A stretch of DNA of 64,000 nt. Origin: Streptomyces camelliae. GTDB lineage: Bacteria; Actinomycetota; Actinomycetes; Streptomycetales; Streptomycetaceae. Shown here piece by piece: positions 1-10,122 of this stretch; the stretch's first letter is position 1, and each line of letters opens with the position of its first letter. Location: assembly GCF_027625935.1 (NCBI RefSeq), contig NZ_CP115300.1, forward strand, positions 2,170,001 through 2,234,000, given 5' to 3'. A program made the position numbers and the translations under genes. Below the pieces are notes generated by a model. It was not told the DNA's origin, ran no database searches, and saw nothing but the letters and a program-made list of their open reading frames with translations.

Positions 1-204
1 GAGGTTCAGCCAGATGTAGGCCCGGCCGGCCCGCTGGGCGCGGGTGCGCACCTCGCGCCAGGCGTCGGCGTCCCAGTCCAGTTCCGGCCCGATGGACCCC
101 GCGTCCATCGGCCGGGCCAGGGACACCGCGCCGGGCGGGACGTCTGCGGAGTTCCCCTCGTGACCCTCGTCACCAGGGGGCAGCTCCAGCCCTCCCGAGC
201 CCAC
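1..204 (-). CDS. Partial hypothetical protein (N-terminal end; rest beyond window)
   Basis: An open minus-strand frame runs off the left edge; its visible C-terminal side reads GPELDWDADAWREVRTRAQR and then AGRAYIWLNL, which has the acidic/basic balance of a real protein rather than an antisense shadow. A GTG at 202-204 is the start I chose, but the frame stays open further upstream (for example a TTG at 250-252), so the start is uncertain. It is divergent from glgX across roughly 365 bp. I do not recognise the family, and its function cannot be inferred from about 68 residues. Confidence 0.45.
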   Translation of the reverse strand, partial: MGSGGLELPPGDEGHEGNSADVPPGAVSLARPMDAGSIGPELDWDADAWREVRTRAQRAGRAYIWLNL

Positions 205-569
205 CCGTGCACCGCCTTCCGCCCCCGGGGCCTTTCCCGTCTCAACGATCAAGGAAGGGTACTCCGGGACCGGTCGGCGGTGCAGCCGGATGGACAGGTC
301 GGTTGTCCAACTGTTTTCCTCAACACTGCCTGTGCCGACGGCACTTCTCCGAAGCCGCGTCACGCGGAGTGAGCGGATTCATAGCGCCGGCGTTCCGCGG
401 GGTGCCGACGGGCCCCCGCCGCCGTACCGTCCACGCTGGTCATGGCCGCCGGGGCAGGTGCCGTAGGGCCCGGGGACCGGCCCCGGGGCGCGGAAGGTTT
501 CGTCACTTTCGGGAGACTCGGGGCCGAGGCGCCCCCCGGGCGGGCGGCACACCTGTCAGAGTCGTCACC
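205..569. other. Divergent intergenic region upstream of glgX
   Basis: This stretch separates the minus-strand partial gene from glgX. Several frames stay open through it, which is expected at this GC content, but none shows recognisable protein sequence. It must contain the glgX promoter; I see no clear -35/-10 pair, operator palindrome or riboswitch. Confidence 0.5.
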
Positions 570-2684
<2,115 letters not shown>

Positions 2685-2709
2685 CGTCAGGGGGTGGTGC
2701 GGGCCGGTT

Positions 2710-2800
2710 CGTCGTCCACGCGCGCGCGGAGCCGGTGGCGATCACCCACGGCGGAAAGACTCTGTCGGATCGTCGTCCACGCGCGCGTGCGGAGCCGGTG
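2710..2800. repeat. Direct repeat duplicating sequence beside the MFS gene 3' end
   Basis: Two near-identical units, 2710-2737 (28 bp) and 2771-2800 (30 bp), both read CGTCGTCCACGCGCGCG followed by GGAGCCGGTG and differ by a 2-bp TG insertion. The right unit lies inside the C-terminal codons of the MFS gene (minus strand, stop at 2742-2744); the left unit lies just beyond the stop, between the convergent glgX and MFS genes. It looks like a short tandem duplication of a gene 3' end. Confidence 0.75.
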
Positions 2801-4190
2801 CGGCCCGTCCGGAGTGGGCCGTCGGGCGGGCCGTCAGGGCGATGACGAAGGTGAGTGCGGCCGCCGTGCTCGCGACCGCGAAGGCCGCTCGTGGGCCGTA
2901 GGAGTCGGTGAGGCGGCCGGTCACGGCGACCGAGAGGGCCTGGCCGCCGACGAGGGCGCTGGTCGCGAACGCCATCGCCTCGGCGAGCCGGGCCGGCGGC
3001 ACCGCGCGCTCGGTGAGCCCGAACACCGTGATCAGATGCGGCGCGTAGGCGACCCCGAGCACGGTGACCACGGCGTACAGACCGGCCAGGCCGTGCGTGC
3101 GCAGCAGCGGCAGCGACAGGACGAACGCGGCCGCCGTGGCCAGCCGCCGGCGCGCGGGCAGCCCGAAGCGGGCGGGTACGGCGGCCATGGCGAGCCCCGC
3201 CGCGGCACTCGTCACACCCATGGCGGCGTACACGAGCCCCGCCTGTTCCTCCTGCCCGAGCCGGGCCGTGAGCGCGGTGATACCGGCCTGGCAGGCACCG
3301 AACATGGCGCCCTGAAGGGCGAGGGAGGCCCGCAGGGCGTGGACGCAGCGGGGCATGGGGGCGAGCGCGGTCACGGCCGCGGCAGGCACGCGTGCGCGTT
3401 CCCGAGCCCCGGCCTCGGCAGCGGCAGCGGCACGCGCGCGGGTGGGGGCGGAGTCCTCGGAGGCGGGGGCGTCGGGCAGGCGGGCGGAGGCACGGTCCTC
3501 GGGCGGCTCGGTGCCGGCCGGCGCGTGTGCCGGGTGCTGGTTCTCCGGGGCGGGGGCGATGGTCAGGGCGGTCGGGTGGAGGGCGAAGGCGGTGCCGCAG
3601 ACGGCCACCAGCAGGGCCGCGCCGGCCATCGCGTACGCCGGGTGGGCGAGGACCGAGGCCAGCCCGACGAGGGCCGGGCCCAGGACGAAGGACATCTCGT
3701 CCAGGGTGCTCTCGACGGACAGCGCGGCGCCGACGGTGGACTCGGGAGCGCCGGAGCGGCGGGCGAGCGCGACCAGGCGGGCGCGGGCCAGCGGGCCCAC
3801 GAGCGGCATGGTGCCGCCCGCTGCGGCGCCCAGGAGGGTCAGGACGGCCGTGGGCAGGGCCGCCAGGGCGCCGGCGACCAGGGAGGCCACCGCGAGCGCG
3901 TTGGCGAGCGAGAAGGCGAGGACGACCCTGCGCTGACCGTGCCGGTCCGCGAGCCGCCCCACCACCGGTCCGCAGACCACCTGGCCGAGCGCGAGCGCCC
4001 CGCCGGTCAGCCCGGCCGCGGACAGGGAGCCGCTCGTCCGGGCGACGAGCAGGACGCTGCCGAACTGGACGGTCGCCGTCGGCAGCCGTCCCAGGAAGGA
4101 CACGCACGGCAGCAGCGGCCCGGTCAGGGCGATCACCTGACGGTAGGTGTCCCGAGTACGGCGCCGGTCCGGTCTCCCCGTTGTCCCCAT
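2742..4190 (-). CDS. MFS transporter
   Basis: A 482-residue protein with about 12 hydrophobic segments, typical of a major facilitator superfamily exporter in the cytoplasmic membrane. The motif GRLADRHGQRR after the second/third transmembrane segment matches the MFS motif A (G-x-L-a-D-r-x-G-r-r). An Ala/Pro-rich hydrophilic loop in the middle, around residues 210-280, corresponds to the central cytoplasmic loop and is longer than usual. The ATG at 4190 is divergent from treY with an 81-bp gap; the 3' end converges on glgX. Substrate cannot be predicted; no regulator is adjacent. Confidence 0.9.
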   Translation of the reverse strand: MGTTGRPDRRRTRDTYRQVIALTGPLLPCVSFLGRLPTATVQFGSVLLVARTSGSLSAAGLTGGALALGQVVCGPVVGRLADRHGQRRVVLAFSLANALAVASLVAGALAALPTAVLTLLGAAAGGTMPLVGPLARARLVALARRSGAPESTVGAALSVESTLDEMSFVLGPALVGLASVLAHPAYAMAGAALLVAVCGTAFALHPTALTIAPAPENQHPAHAPAGTEPPEDRASARLPDAPASEDSAPTRARAAAAAEAGARERARVPAAAVTALAPMPRCVHALRASLALQGAMFGACQAGITALTARLGQEEQAGLVYAAMGVTSAAAGLAMAAVPARFGLPARRRLATAAAFVLSLPLLRTHGLAGLYAVVTVLGVAYAPHLITVFGLTERAVPPARLAEAMAFATSALVGGQALSVAVTGRLTDSYGPRAAFAVASTAAALTFVIALTARPTAHSGRAAPAPHARVDDDPTESFRRG

Positions 4191-4271
4191 CGCTCGAAGC
4201 TAGGCACGCGCGCGTGAGCGCGTGCAGGGACCGATGACACGAAACCGGGCGGTCTGGGTACGTAGGTTTCC

Positions 4272-6644
4272 ATGACTCCTGTGCGACCCGGGCCACGGGT
4301 GCCCACGGCCACCTACCGCCTCCAGCTCCAGCCCGCCTTCCCGTTCGCCGCCGCCGCGGCGGCCGTGCCGTACCTGGCGTCGCTCGGCGTCTCGCATCTG
4401 CACCTGTCCCCCGTCCTGGAGGCCGTGCCCGGCTCCACGCACGGCTACGACGTGGTGGACCACGCGCGCGTGCGCGAGGAGCTGGGCGGCGAGGGGGGCC
4501 TGCGCGCGCTGGCGGAAACCGCGCGGGAGCACGGTCTGGGCCTGGTGGTGGACATCGTGCCCAACCACATGGCGATGGCGCCCCGGCACAACCACGCTCT
4601 GTGGGAGGTGCTGCGCGAGGGGCCCGCCTCGCCGTACGCGCGCTGGTTCGACATCGACTGGGAGGCGCAGGGCGGGCGGGTGCTGCTGCCGGTGCTCGGC
4701 GGCCCGGTCGGCGCGGAACGCGAGCACCTCGTGGTCGACGGCGACGTGCTGCGCTACCACGAGCACGCCTTTCCGCTCCGCTCGGGCACCGGGCACCTGC
4801 CGCTGCCCGAGCTGCTGGACGCCCAGTGGTACCGCCCGGTGTGGTGGCGGCTCGCCCGCACCGAGGTCAACTACCGCCGTTTCTTCAGCATCTCGGAGCT
4901 GATCGGGGTGCGCGTGGAGGACCCGGAGGTGTTCGACGCCACCCACGCCAAGATCCTCCAGCTGCTGGCGGAGGGCGTGGTCGACGGGCTGCGCGTCGAC
5001 CATCCCGACGGGCTGGCCGACCCCGACGGCTATCTCGCGCGGCTGCACGAGGCGAGTGGCGGACGCTGGACGGTGGTGGAGAAGATTCTCGCCGACGGCG
5101 AGCGCCTGCCGCCGTCCTGGCCCGTCGCGGGCACCACGGGGTACGACGCCCTGCGCCAGGTCGACGGTCTGTTCACGGACCGCGCCGGGGCCGGTGAACT
5201 CCTCGCCGGGTACCGCCGGTTCGCGGCCCCGCAGACCGACCGGGGCGGCGACTGGGAGGCCACGGTGCGCCGGGCCGCCTACAACGTGCTCACGCACGAG
5301 CTGGCCGCCGAGACGGACCGGCTCACCCGGACGGCCGCCCGGCTGTGCGCGTCGTCGCCGGATCTCGCACTGCGCGACCGGGCGCCCTGGGCGCTGCGCA
5401 CGGCCCTGGTGGAGCTGCTGGTCCGGATGCGGGTGTACCGGCCGTACGCCTCGGGTGACGCGGCCGCCGTCGTCACCGAGGAGGCCGCCGCCGAGGCCCG
5501 GCACGCCTTCGTCGTGCCCGAGGAGGCCGGCGCGGTGGACGTCGTACGGCGGCTGCTGGTGGACGCGGACGGGGAGGTGGCCGGGGCGGCGGCCGGGGAA
5601 CTGCGCGCGCGGTTCGCGCAGACCGCGTCGGCGCTGCGCGCCAAGTCGGTGGAGGACACGGCGTTCTACCGCTACGTCCCGCTGCTGTCGGCGACCGAGG
5701 TGGGCGGCGATCCGGGCCGGCCCGGGGTGTCTCCGGAGGACTTCCACGCGTACTGCGCGCGCGTGCAGCGGGACTGGCCGGCCACCGGCACGGTTGTCTC
5801 CACGCACGACACCAAGCGCAGTGCCGACGTCCGCGCGGCGCTGGCCGTGCTCACCGAGTGTCCCGCGCGGTGGGCACAGTTGCTGGCCGAGGTGACGCTG
5901 CCGGAGGAGGGCGTGCCGGACGGGCAGCTGGCCTGGGCGGCCTGGCAGACGGTGTTCGGGCTGGGTCCCGCGGACGAGGAGCGTGCCGAGGAGCGGGTCC
6001 AGGGGGCGCTGTTGAAGCATGTGCGCGAGGCGGGCCTGTACACCAGCTGGACGGAGCAGGAGCCGCCGTACGAGGAGGCGGTGGCCGCGTTCGTCGCGGC
6101 CGGGCCGTGCGGGCCGCCCGGCGAGCGCGTGGCCGCGTTCCGCAAGGCGCTGGAGCCGCATGTGCGGGCCAACGTCCTCGGCACCGCGCTGGTCCATCTG
6201 ACGATGCCCGGGGTGCCGGACGTGTACCAGGGCACGGAGGGCGAGTACCGGGCGCTGGTCGACCCGGACAACCGGAGGCCGGTGCCGTTCCCGCCCGGGG
6301 CGCCCGGCGAGAAGGACGCGGTGACGGCGGCGGCGCTCCGGCTGCGCGCCCGGCGCCCCGGCGCCTTCGGTACCACCGCGACGTACACCCCGCTGGCCGC
6401 CGAGGGACCGGCGGCCCCGCACTGCGTGGCCTTCGTCCGCTCCGCAGCGGTGGTCACGGCGGTGACCCGGCTGTCCCTGCGGCTCGCGGAGGCGGGCGGC
6501 TGGCGCGGGACCCGGCTGGCGCTGCCGCCCGGCCGGTGGGCGGATGTGCTCACCCCGGGGCGGGAGTTCGCGGGGCACGCGCGTGTGGCGGATCTTTTCG
6601 AGCGGCTGCCGGTGGTGCTGCTGGAGCGGACGGACGAGGGGTGA
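4272..6644 (+). CDS. treY: Malto-oligosyltrehalose synthase TreY
   Basis: GH13 intramolecular transglucosylase that converts the reducing-end alpha-1,4 bond of maltooligosaccharides to the alpha,alpha-1,1 bond of maltooligosyltrehalose. 790 residues, as expected for the family. The start region PTATYRLQLQPAFPF and STHGYDVVDH are diagnostic. Catalytic residues: Asp243 in DGLRVDHPDG, Glu270 in VVEKIL, Asp513 in STHDTKRSADVR, the last being the TreY-specific form of the third motif. Its product is the substrate of TreZ, encoded 3.5 kb downstream on the same strand with unrelated genes and a decayed patch in between. Confidence 0.96.
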   Translation: MTPVRPGPRVPTATYRLQLQPAFPFAAAAAAVPYLASLGVSHLHLSPVLEAVPGSTHGYDVVDHARVREELGGEGGLRALAETAREHGLGLVVDIVPNHMAMAPRHNHALWEVLREGPASPYARWFDIDWEAQGGRVLLPVLGGPVGAEREHLVVDGDVLRYHEHAFPLRSGTGHLPLPELLDAQWYRPVWWRLARTEVNYRRFFSISELIGVRVEDPEVFDATHAKILQLLAEGVVDGLRVDHPDGLADPDGYLARLHEASGGRWTVVEKILADGERLPPSWPVAGTTGYDALRQVDGLFTDRAGAGELLAGYRRFAAPQTDRGGDWEATVRRAAYNVLTHELAAETDRLTRTAARLCASSPDLALRDRAPWALRTALVELLVRMRVYRPYASGDAAAVVTEEAAAEARHAFVVPEEAGAVDVVRRLLVDADGEVAGAAAGELRARFAQTASALRAKSVEDTAFYRYVPLLSATEVGGDPGRPGVSPEDFHAYCARVQRDWPATGTVVSTHDTKRSADVRAALAVLTECPARWAQLLAEVTLPEEGVPDGQLAWAAWQTVFGLGPADEERAEERVQGALLKHVREAGLYTSWTEQEPPYEEAVAAFVAAGPCGPPGERVAAFRKALEPHVRANVLGTALVHLTMPGVPDVYQGTEGEYRALVDPDNRRPVPFPPGAPGEKDAVTAAALRLRARRPGAFGTTATYTPLAAEGPAAPHCVAFVRSAAVVTAVTRLSLRLAEAGGWRGTRLALPPGRWADVLTPGREFAGHARVADLFERLPVVLLERTDEG

Positions 6645-6740
6645 GGGGCGTCGCGGCAGGCTGCGGGTCGGCCGGCCGGGGCCCGTGGCCGGCCAGGTGG
6701 TGCGCAGGAGGCCGGTGAAGGCCTCGGCGGCTCCGGTGAG

Positions 6741-6983
6741 AGGCACGCGCGCGAGACGACCAGGGGGCGCTTCCAGGGCGGGTCGGGGTGAGGATCGCGC
6801 AGTCCTCACCGCCGACGCCACCCACGACGTCGGCCGAAGCCACGCACACACCGACGGCGCCGGCGGGAGGCACGCGCGCGAGACGACCAGGGGGCGCTTC
6901 CAGGGCGGGTCGGGGTGAGGATCGCGCAGTCCTCACCGCCGACGCCACGCACAATGTCGGCCGAGGCCACGCACACACCGACG
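6741..6983. repeat. Tandem duplication, 127-bp period, each unit with a hairpin
   Basis: Copy 1 is 6741-6856 and copy 2 is 6868-6983, offset exactly 127 bp and nearly identical. Each copy contains GTGAGGATCGCGCAGTCCTC followed by AC, an inverted repeat with a 7-bp stem (GTGAGGA/TCCTCAC) and an 8-nt loop. The period is not a multiple of three, so the copies fall in different frames, and no frame gives recognisable protein. It follows treY and precedes two gene remnants, so this is best read as non-coding, decaying DNA; a role for the hairpins as transcription end of treY is possible but there is no T-run. Confidence 0.8.
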
Positions 6984-7032
6984 CCGGTGGCGGCCCTGCG
7001 CACGGCTGTCGAGGTGTGCTCCGTCCGTGCGG

Positions 7033-7222
7033 CGCTCTGCGCACGGAACCCGGCCTGCGCGCACGCCCGGTCGAGGAAGCGCTCGCCGTGCACCACGGGT
7101 TCCAGGGCGCAGCGGACCCGGGCGCGGTCGGCGAGTTCCGGCAGCCGCACCGTCGTACGGCCCGCGAGCCGGTCGTCGAGCGGTGTCACCAGGACGAGTT
7201 CCTCCTCGCCGACCGGTACGAC
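7033..7222 (-). pseudogene. LysR-type regulator remnant (effector-binding domain fragment)
   Basis: Minus-strand reading gives VGEEELVLVTPLDDRLAGRT, then VRLPELADRA and GERFLDRACAQAGF. This is characteristic of the central part of a LysR effector-binding domain (EEELVLV..HPLAGR..V.L.ELA..., then ERFLDRAC..AGF). There is no DNA-binding helix-turn-helix, no start codon region, and homology stops before the tandem repeat at 6983, so about 60 residues of an approximately 300-residue protein survive. Family assignment is by eye and moderately certain. Confidence 0.5.
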
Positions 7223-7231
7223 GGTGCCGGG

Positions 7232-7430
7232 CGGGCCGGTGGACAGGTGCTGGGGCGTGCATCTGGTCGGGCCGCACGTGTCGAAGATGATCGCCGAGGG
7301 CCGGCTGATCGTCGGCCGGGACGCCGAGCCGGCGGACGTGGCCCGCCATGTACACGGGCATCCGACGCTGTCGGAGGCGGCGTGCGAGGTGTTTCGGACG
7401 CTCGCGGGACGCGGCCTTCACCAGCAGTGA
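7232..7430 (+). pseudogene. Dihydrolipoamide dehydrogenase-like C-terminal remnant
   Basis: Plus-strand reading gives GVHLVGPHVSKMIAEGRLIV, then EPADVARHVHGHPTLSEA and a stop at 7428-7430. The GVHLVGP stretch and the H-x-HPTLSEA motif are the dimer-interface domain of lipoamide dehydrogenase, where the active-site His lies in HPT. Just upstream the expected GGQVLG is present but in another frame, so a one-base insertion lies near 7245. Only the last ~65 residues remain; the FAD- and NAD-binding domains are absent. It lies back-to-back with the LysR remnant, marking a deletion-scarred junction. Confidence 0.6.
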
Positions 7431-7566
7431 GCCCACGCCCCACAGTGCCCGGACCGCGTCCCGGGAACTGCGCCCGGGCGCCCCTGGAGCCTCCCCCGTC
7501 GGGTACTTGACAGTTCACCCATCCCGTGCGGGACTGGGAGGGCGAAGCCGGGCGGACGAGTCGGGG

Positions 7567-8817
7567 GTGAGTTTCCTGCCGGAGCTGCGCTATCCCAGCG
7601 TTCCCGAACTGATCGCCTCCGCACAGGCGTTGGCCGCTCAGGAGCCCGGGCTGTGCGCGCTCAGACAGGTGGGCGTCTCGCGCGCGGGAAGACCCCTGCA
7701 CCTGCTGTCGGTGGGGCATGCCCGGCGGGCGGTGCTGGTGGTGGCCGGCGCGCACGCCAACGAGCCGACGGGGGGCTCCACCCTGCGGGTGCTGGCCGAA
7801 CGCGTTCTGGCCGAGCGGGAGTTGCGGGCGGATACGTCCTGGCACTTCCTGCTCTGCGCCGATCCGGACGGCGCGAGTCTGCATGTGACCCCGGCGCCGC
7901 GCAGCCTGCTCGACTACCACCTCGGCTTCTACCGGCCGACGGGCGCGGAGCAGCCGGAGTGGTCGCCGTCGGTGCTGCCGCCGGACCGGCTGCCGCCCGA
8001 GACCCGCACGCTGACCGGGCTGATCGACGAGCTGCGCCCGTACCTCCAGGTGACGCTGCACGGCACCGATCTGGGCGGCAGCTGGGTGCAGCTGACCAGG
8101 GACGTGCCGGGGCTCGCGGAGCCGTTCGCCAAGTCCGCGGCGCAGCTGCACATCCCGGTGGAGACGGGTGCCTCGGACGCCGCCGGCTGGCCGGCCGCCG
8201 GCCCGGGGGTGCATGTCATGCCCGGCCCGGAGACGGGCGTCGCCTACCCGAGCATGCCGGACGACGCGCGGCACAGCACGTGGTACCACGCGCACCGGTA
8301 CGGCGGCCTGACGGCCGTCGTGGAGGTGCCGATGTGGGCCAGCGACCTGGTGGACGACCGGGCGCCGCACCCGGCACCGGCGGCGGCGATGCGGAGGCTG
8401 GCGCGGCGGCTGACGGGGGACGCGGGCGAGGTGGAGCGGATACTCGCCGAGGCCCTGCCCCGCCTCGACGGCATGGACGGTCCGCTGCTGCGGGCCGCGC
8501 GCTGGGTGCTGGGGCTGATCCCGGGCCTGGCCGAGGACTGGATCCACACCCCGCCGGCAGGCACCACGATGGCGTACGTCGGCAGTGTGGACGCCTTCGG
8601 GCGGCGGCTGCCGCTGCGCGCGGCGGCGATGCTGCTGCGCGTGCTGCGGGAGACGGACGACCGGGCGGCGCCGCGGCTGGAGCGGCTCGTCGCCGACTGG
8701 TGCGACGCGTTCGCGGTGCGTTTCCGGGCCCGCTGGGTGCCGTTGGAGCACCAGGTGGAGCATCAGTCCAGGACGGTGCTGGTGGCGGCGCAGCAGGCCC
8801 GGGAGCGGGCGCTGTGA
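7567..8817 (+). CDS. M14-family zinc carboxypeptidase
   Basis: 416-residue protein from the GTG at 7567. The N-terminal zinc-ligand motif HxxE is visible as AGAHANEPTGG (His63, Glu66), and a third candidate ligand is the His in LQVTLHGTDLGG (~165). This order fits M14 metallocarboxypeptidases. No signal peptide is evident, so the enzyme is probably cytoplasmic, as for many actinobacterial M14 proteins of the succinylglutamate-desuccinylase/carboxypeptidase type; the substrate is unknown. The frame is open upstream to 7348, but that part overlaps the lipoamide-dehydrogenase remnant and has no homology-like sequence, so the GTG start is preferred. Confidence 0.85.
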   Translation: MSFLPELRYPSVPELIASAQALAAQEPGLCALRQVGVSRAGRPLHLLSVGHARRAVLVVAGAHANEPTGGSTLRVLAERVLAERELRADTSWHFLLCADPDGASLHVTPAPRSLLDYHLGFYRPTGAEQPEWSPSVLPPDRLPPETRTLTGLIDELRPYLQVTLHGTDLGGSWVQLTRDVPGLAEPFAKSAAQLHIPVETGASDAAGWPAAGPGVHVMPGPETGVAYPSMPDDARHSTWYHAHRYGGLTAVVEVPMWASDLVDDRAPHPAPAAAMRRLARRLTGDAGEVERILAEALPRLDGMDGPLLRAARWVLGLIPGLAEDWIHTPPAGTTMAYVGSVDAFGRRLPLRAAAMLLRVLRETDDRAAPRLERLVADWCDAFAVRFRARWVPLEHQVEHQSRTVLVAAQQARERAL

Positions 8818-8848
8818 GCAGAGCTCAGGCGGTCGCCGGGAGCAGATC

Positions 8849-9262
8849 TCACCCGTCGAGCGCGAACACCGCTCCGGTGCGCGCGTTCATGACGCAGGCG
8901 TTGGGGTAGGTCTGCCGGAAGTCGACCGGCCGGCCGTTCCACTGCCCGCGCGCGTAGGCCGTCACCGGGGCGTAGATCATCGGACAGAAGACGTTGTCGG
9001 CCGGCATGCGGGCGATGTCACCGTCGGCGGCGGCGAGTTCCGCGCAGGCCTCGGCGGCCCGCGGGTGGGCCTGCGGCGGGTCGCACAGCAGCAGCGCGCC
9101 GCGCGTGGTGCCCGTCGGAGCGTCGCCCCGGGTGACGATCAGGGAGAGCCAGTTGCGGGGGAGGTCGTCGCGGGGCGCCGCGTGGGCCGGGCTCGCGGCG
9201 AGGAGCCCGGCGGCCGACAGCAGGGCGCCGGCCGCCGCTGTCACTCTGGTGAGGTACGTCAT
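8849..9262 (-). CDS. Subtilisin inhibitor-like protein (SSI, inhibitor family I16)
   Basis: 137-residue secreted serine-protease inhibitor. A signal peptide (about residues 1-28, ending ASPAHA-A) precedes a mature domain with four cysteines (LLCDPP, EACAEL, VFCPMIY, NACVMN), the two-disulfide pattern of Streptomyces subtilisin inhibitors. By comparison with the family, the reactive bond follows the Met in CPMIYAPV, so P1 is Met, which suits subtilisin-like proteases; the usual CPM-x-YDPV has Ala instead of Asp here. The start ATG at 9262 has a GGGG ribosome-binding site. Convergent with the carboxypeptidase gene; the target protease is not identified. Confidence 0.93.
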   Translation of the reverse strand: MTYLTRVTAAAGALLSAAGLLAASPAHAAPRDDLPRNWLSLIVTRGDAPTGTTRGALLLCDPPQAHPRAAEACAELAAADGDIARMPADNVFCPMIYAPVTAYARGQWNGRPVDFRQTYPNACVMNARTGAVFALDG

Positions 9263-9388
9263 GCCCCCAGCATCGGCACGCCGGCCCGGGTTCCCCGGCC
9301 GGCTCGGCCCGGCTCACCCGAACGGGAGGGCACACGCGCGGGAAAGAGCACCAGTTCGAACCCGGCCGACCGCCACAGCCGTACGGTC

Positions 9389-9940
9389 TCAGCTCACCGA
9401 GAGCCGGAACCCCATCCTGCCGAAGGCGACCAGATCACCCTCACGGACCACGACCGCACCGGTCACCCGGCGGCCGTTGACGGTGGTGCCGTTGGTGGAG
9501 CCGAGGTCCCTCAGGACCCACATGTCCCCCTGGCGGTGCAGCTCGGCGTGCACGCGCGAGACGGTCTCGTGGTTCAGGCGCAGCCCGTTGGCGGGGTCGC
9601 GGCCTATGCGCAGCGGGTGGGTCTGCCCGGGGTGCGGCAGCAGCAGCTTGGGCAGCCGCTCGGCCTGCCAGGCGCGGCGCAGCCGTACGGTGAACCCGGA
9701 GACGGCCTCGACGGTGCCGAACACCGCGCGGGAGAGACGGTTCTCACGGGGCAGGTCGGCGACGAGGGCGGCCAGCTCGTCGGCGTGGCGGGCGGAGAGC
9801 GCCAGCTCCATGCGGCGTACGAACGTGTCGTGCGACAGCCGGCCCTTGGCGACGCCGTCGCGCAGCACCTGAAGCGCCTTGTCGCGCTCCGCGTCGGACA
9901 GCCGCGCGGGGTACGTGGAGAACTCGAAAGACGACGTCAC
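9389..9940 (-). CDS. DUF1707 and FHA domain protein
   Basis: 183 residues. The N-terminal ~55 residues (RLSDAERDKALQVLRDGVAK, then GRLSHDTF..R) are the actinobacterial DUF1707 module. The C-terminal half is a forkhead-associated domain that binds phosphothreonine peptides: conserved IGRDP, SRVHAEL and LGSTNGTTVNG (about residues 113-160) carry the Arg, Ser, His and Asn residues that contact the phosphate. It probably reads Ser/Thr-kinase signalling; no kinase gene is nearby. The GTG start at 9940 has no good ribosome-binding site, so the start may be slightly off. Confidence 0.9.
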   Translation of the reverse strand: MTSSFEFSTYPARLSDAERDKALQVLRDGVAKGRLSHDTFVRRMELALSARHADELAALVADLPRENRLSRAVFGTVEAVSGFTVRLRRAWQAERLPKLLLPHPGQTHPLRIGRDPANGLRLNHETVSRVHAELHRQGDMWVLRDLGSTNGTTVNGRRVTGAVVVREGDLVAFGRMGFRLSVS

Positions 9941-10122
9941 GGAGGTGATTGTCGGTCAGCGAACCCCGGGTGTCCAGAAAACCGGGAATCGCCGGTCACG
10001 CGCGTGTGGATTCCGCGACACCGGCGGGGGAAGGCCGCATTCGAGCGCGTATGGGGCGTCCGGACGGCACGATGGGGGGCCGCGGGACGTCATCACGGTG
10101 AGCAGACGAAGGGGAACCGTCC

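Noticed and set aside
4200..6851. 883-codon minus-strand frame opposite treY
   Set aside because: Covers treY and its repeats antisense; no domain or signal features.
6741..6983. Possible repeat-protein gene in the 127-bp duplications
   Set aside because: Period not divisible by three, frames shift between copies, and no recognisable protein on either strand.
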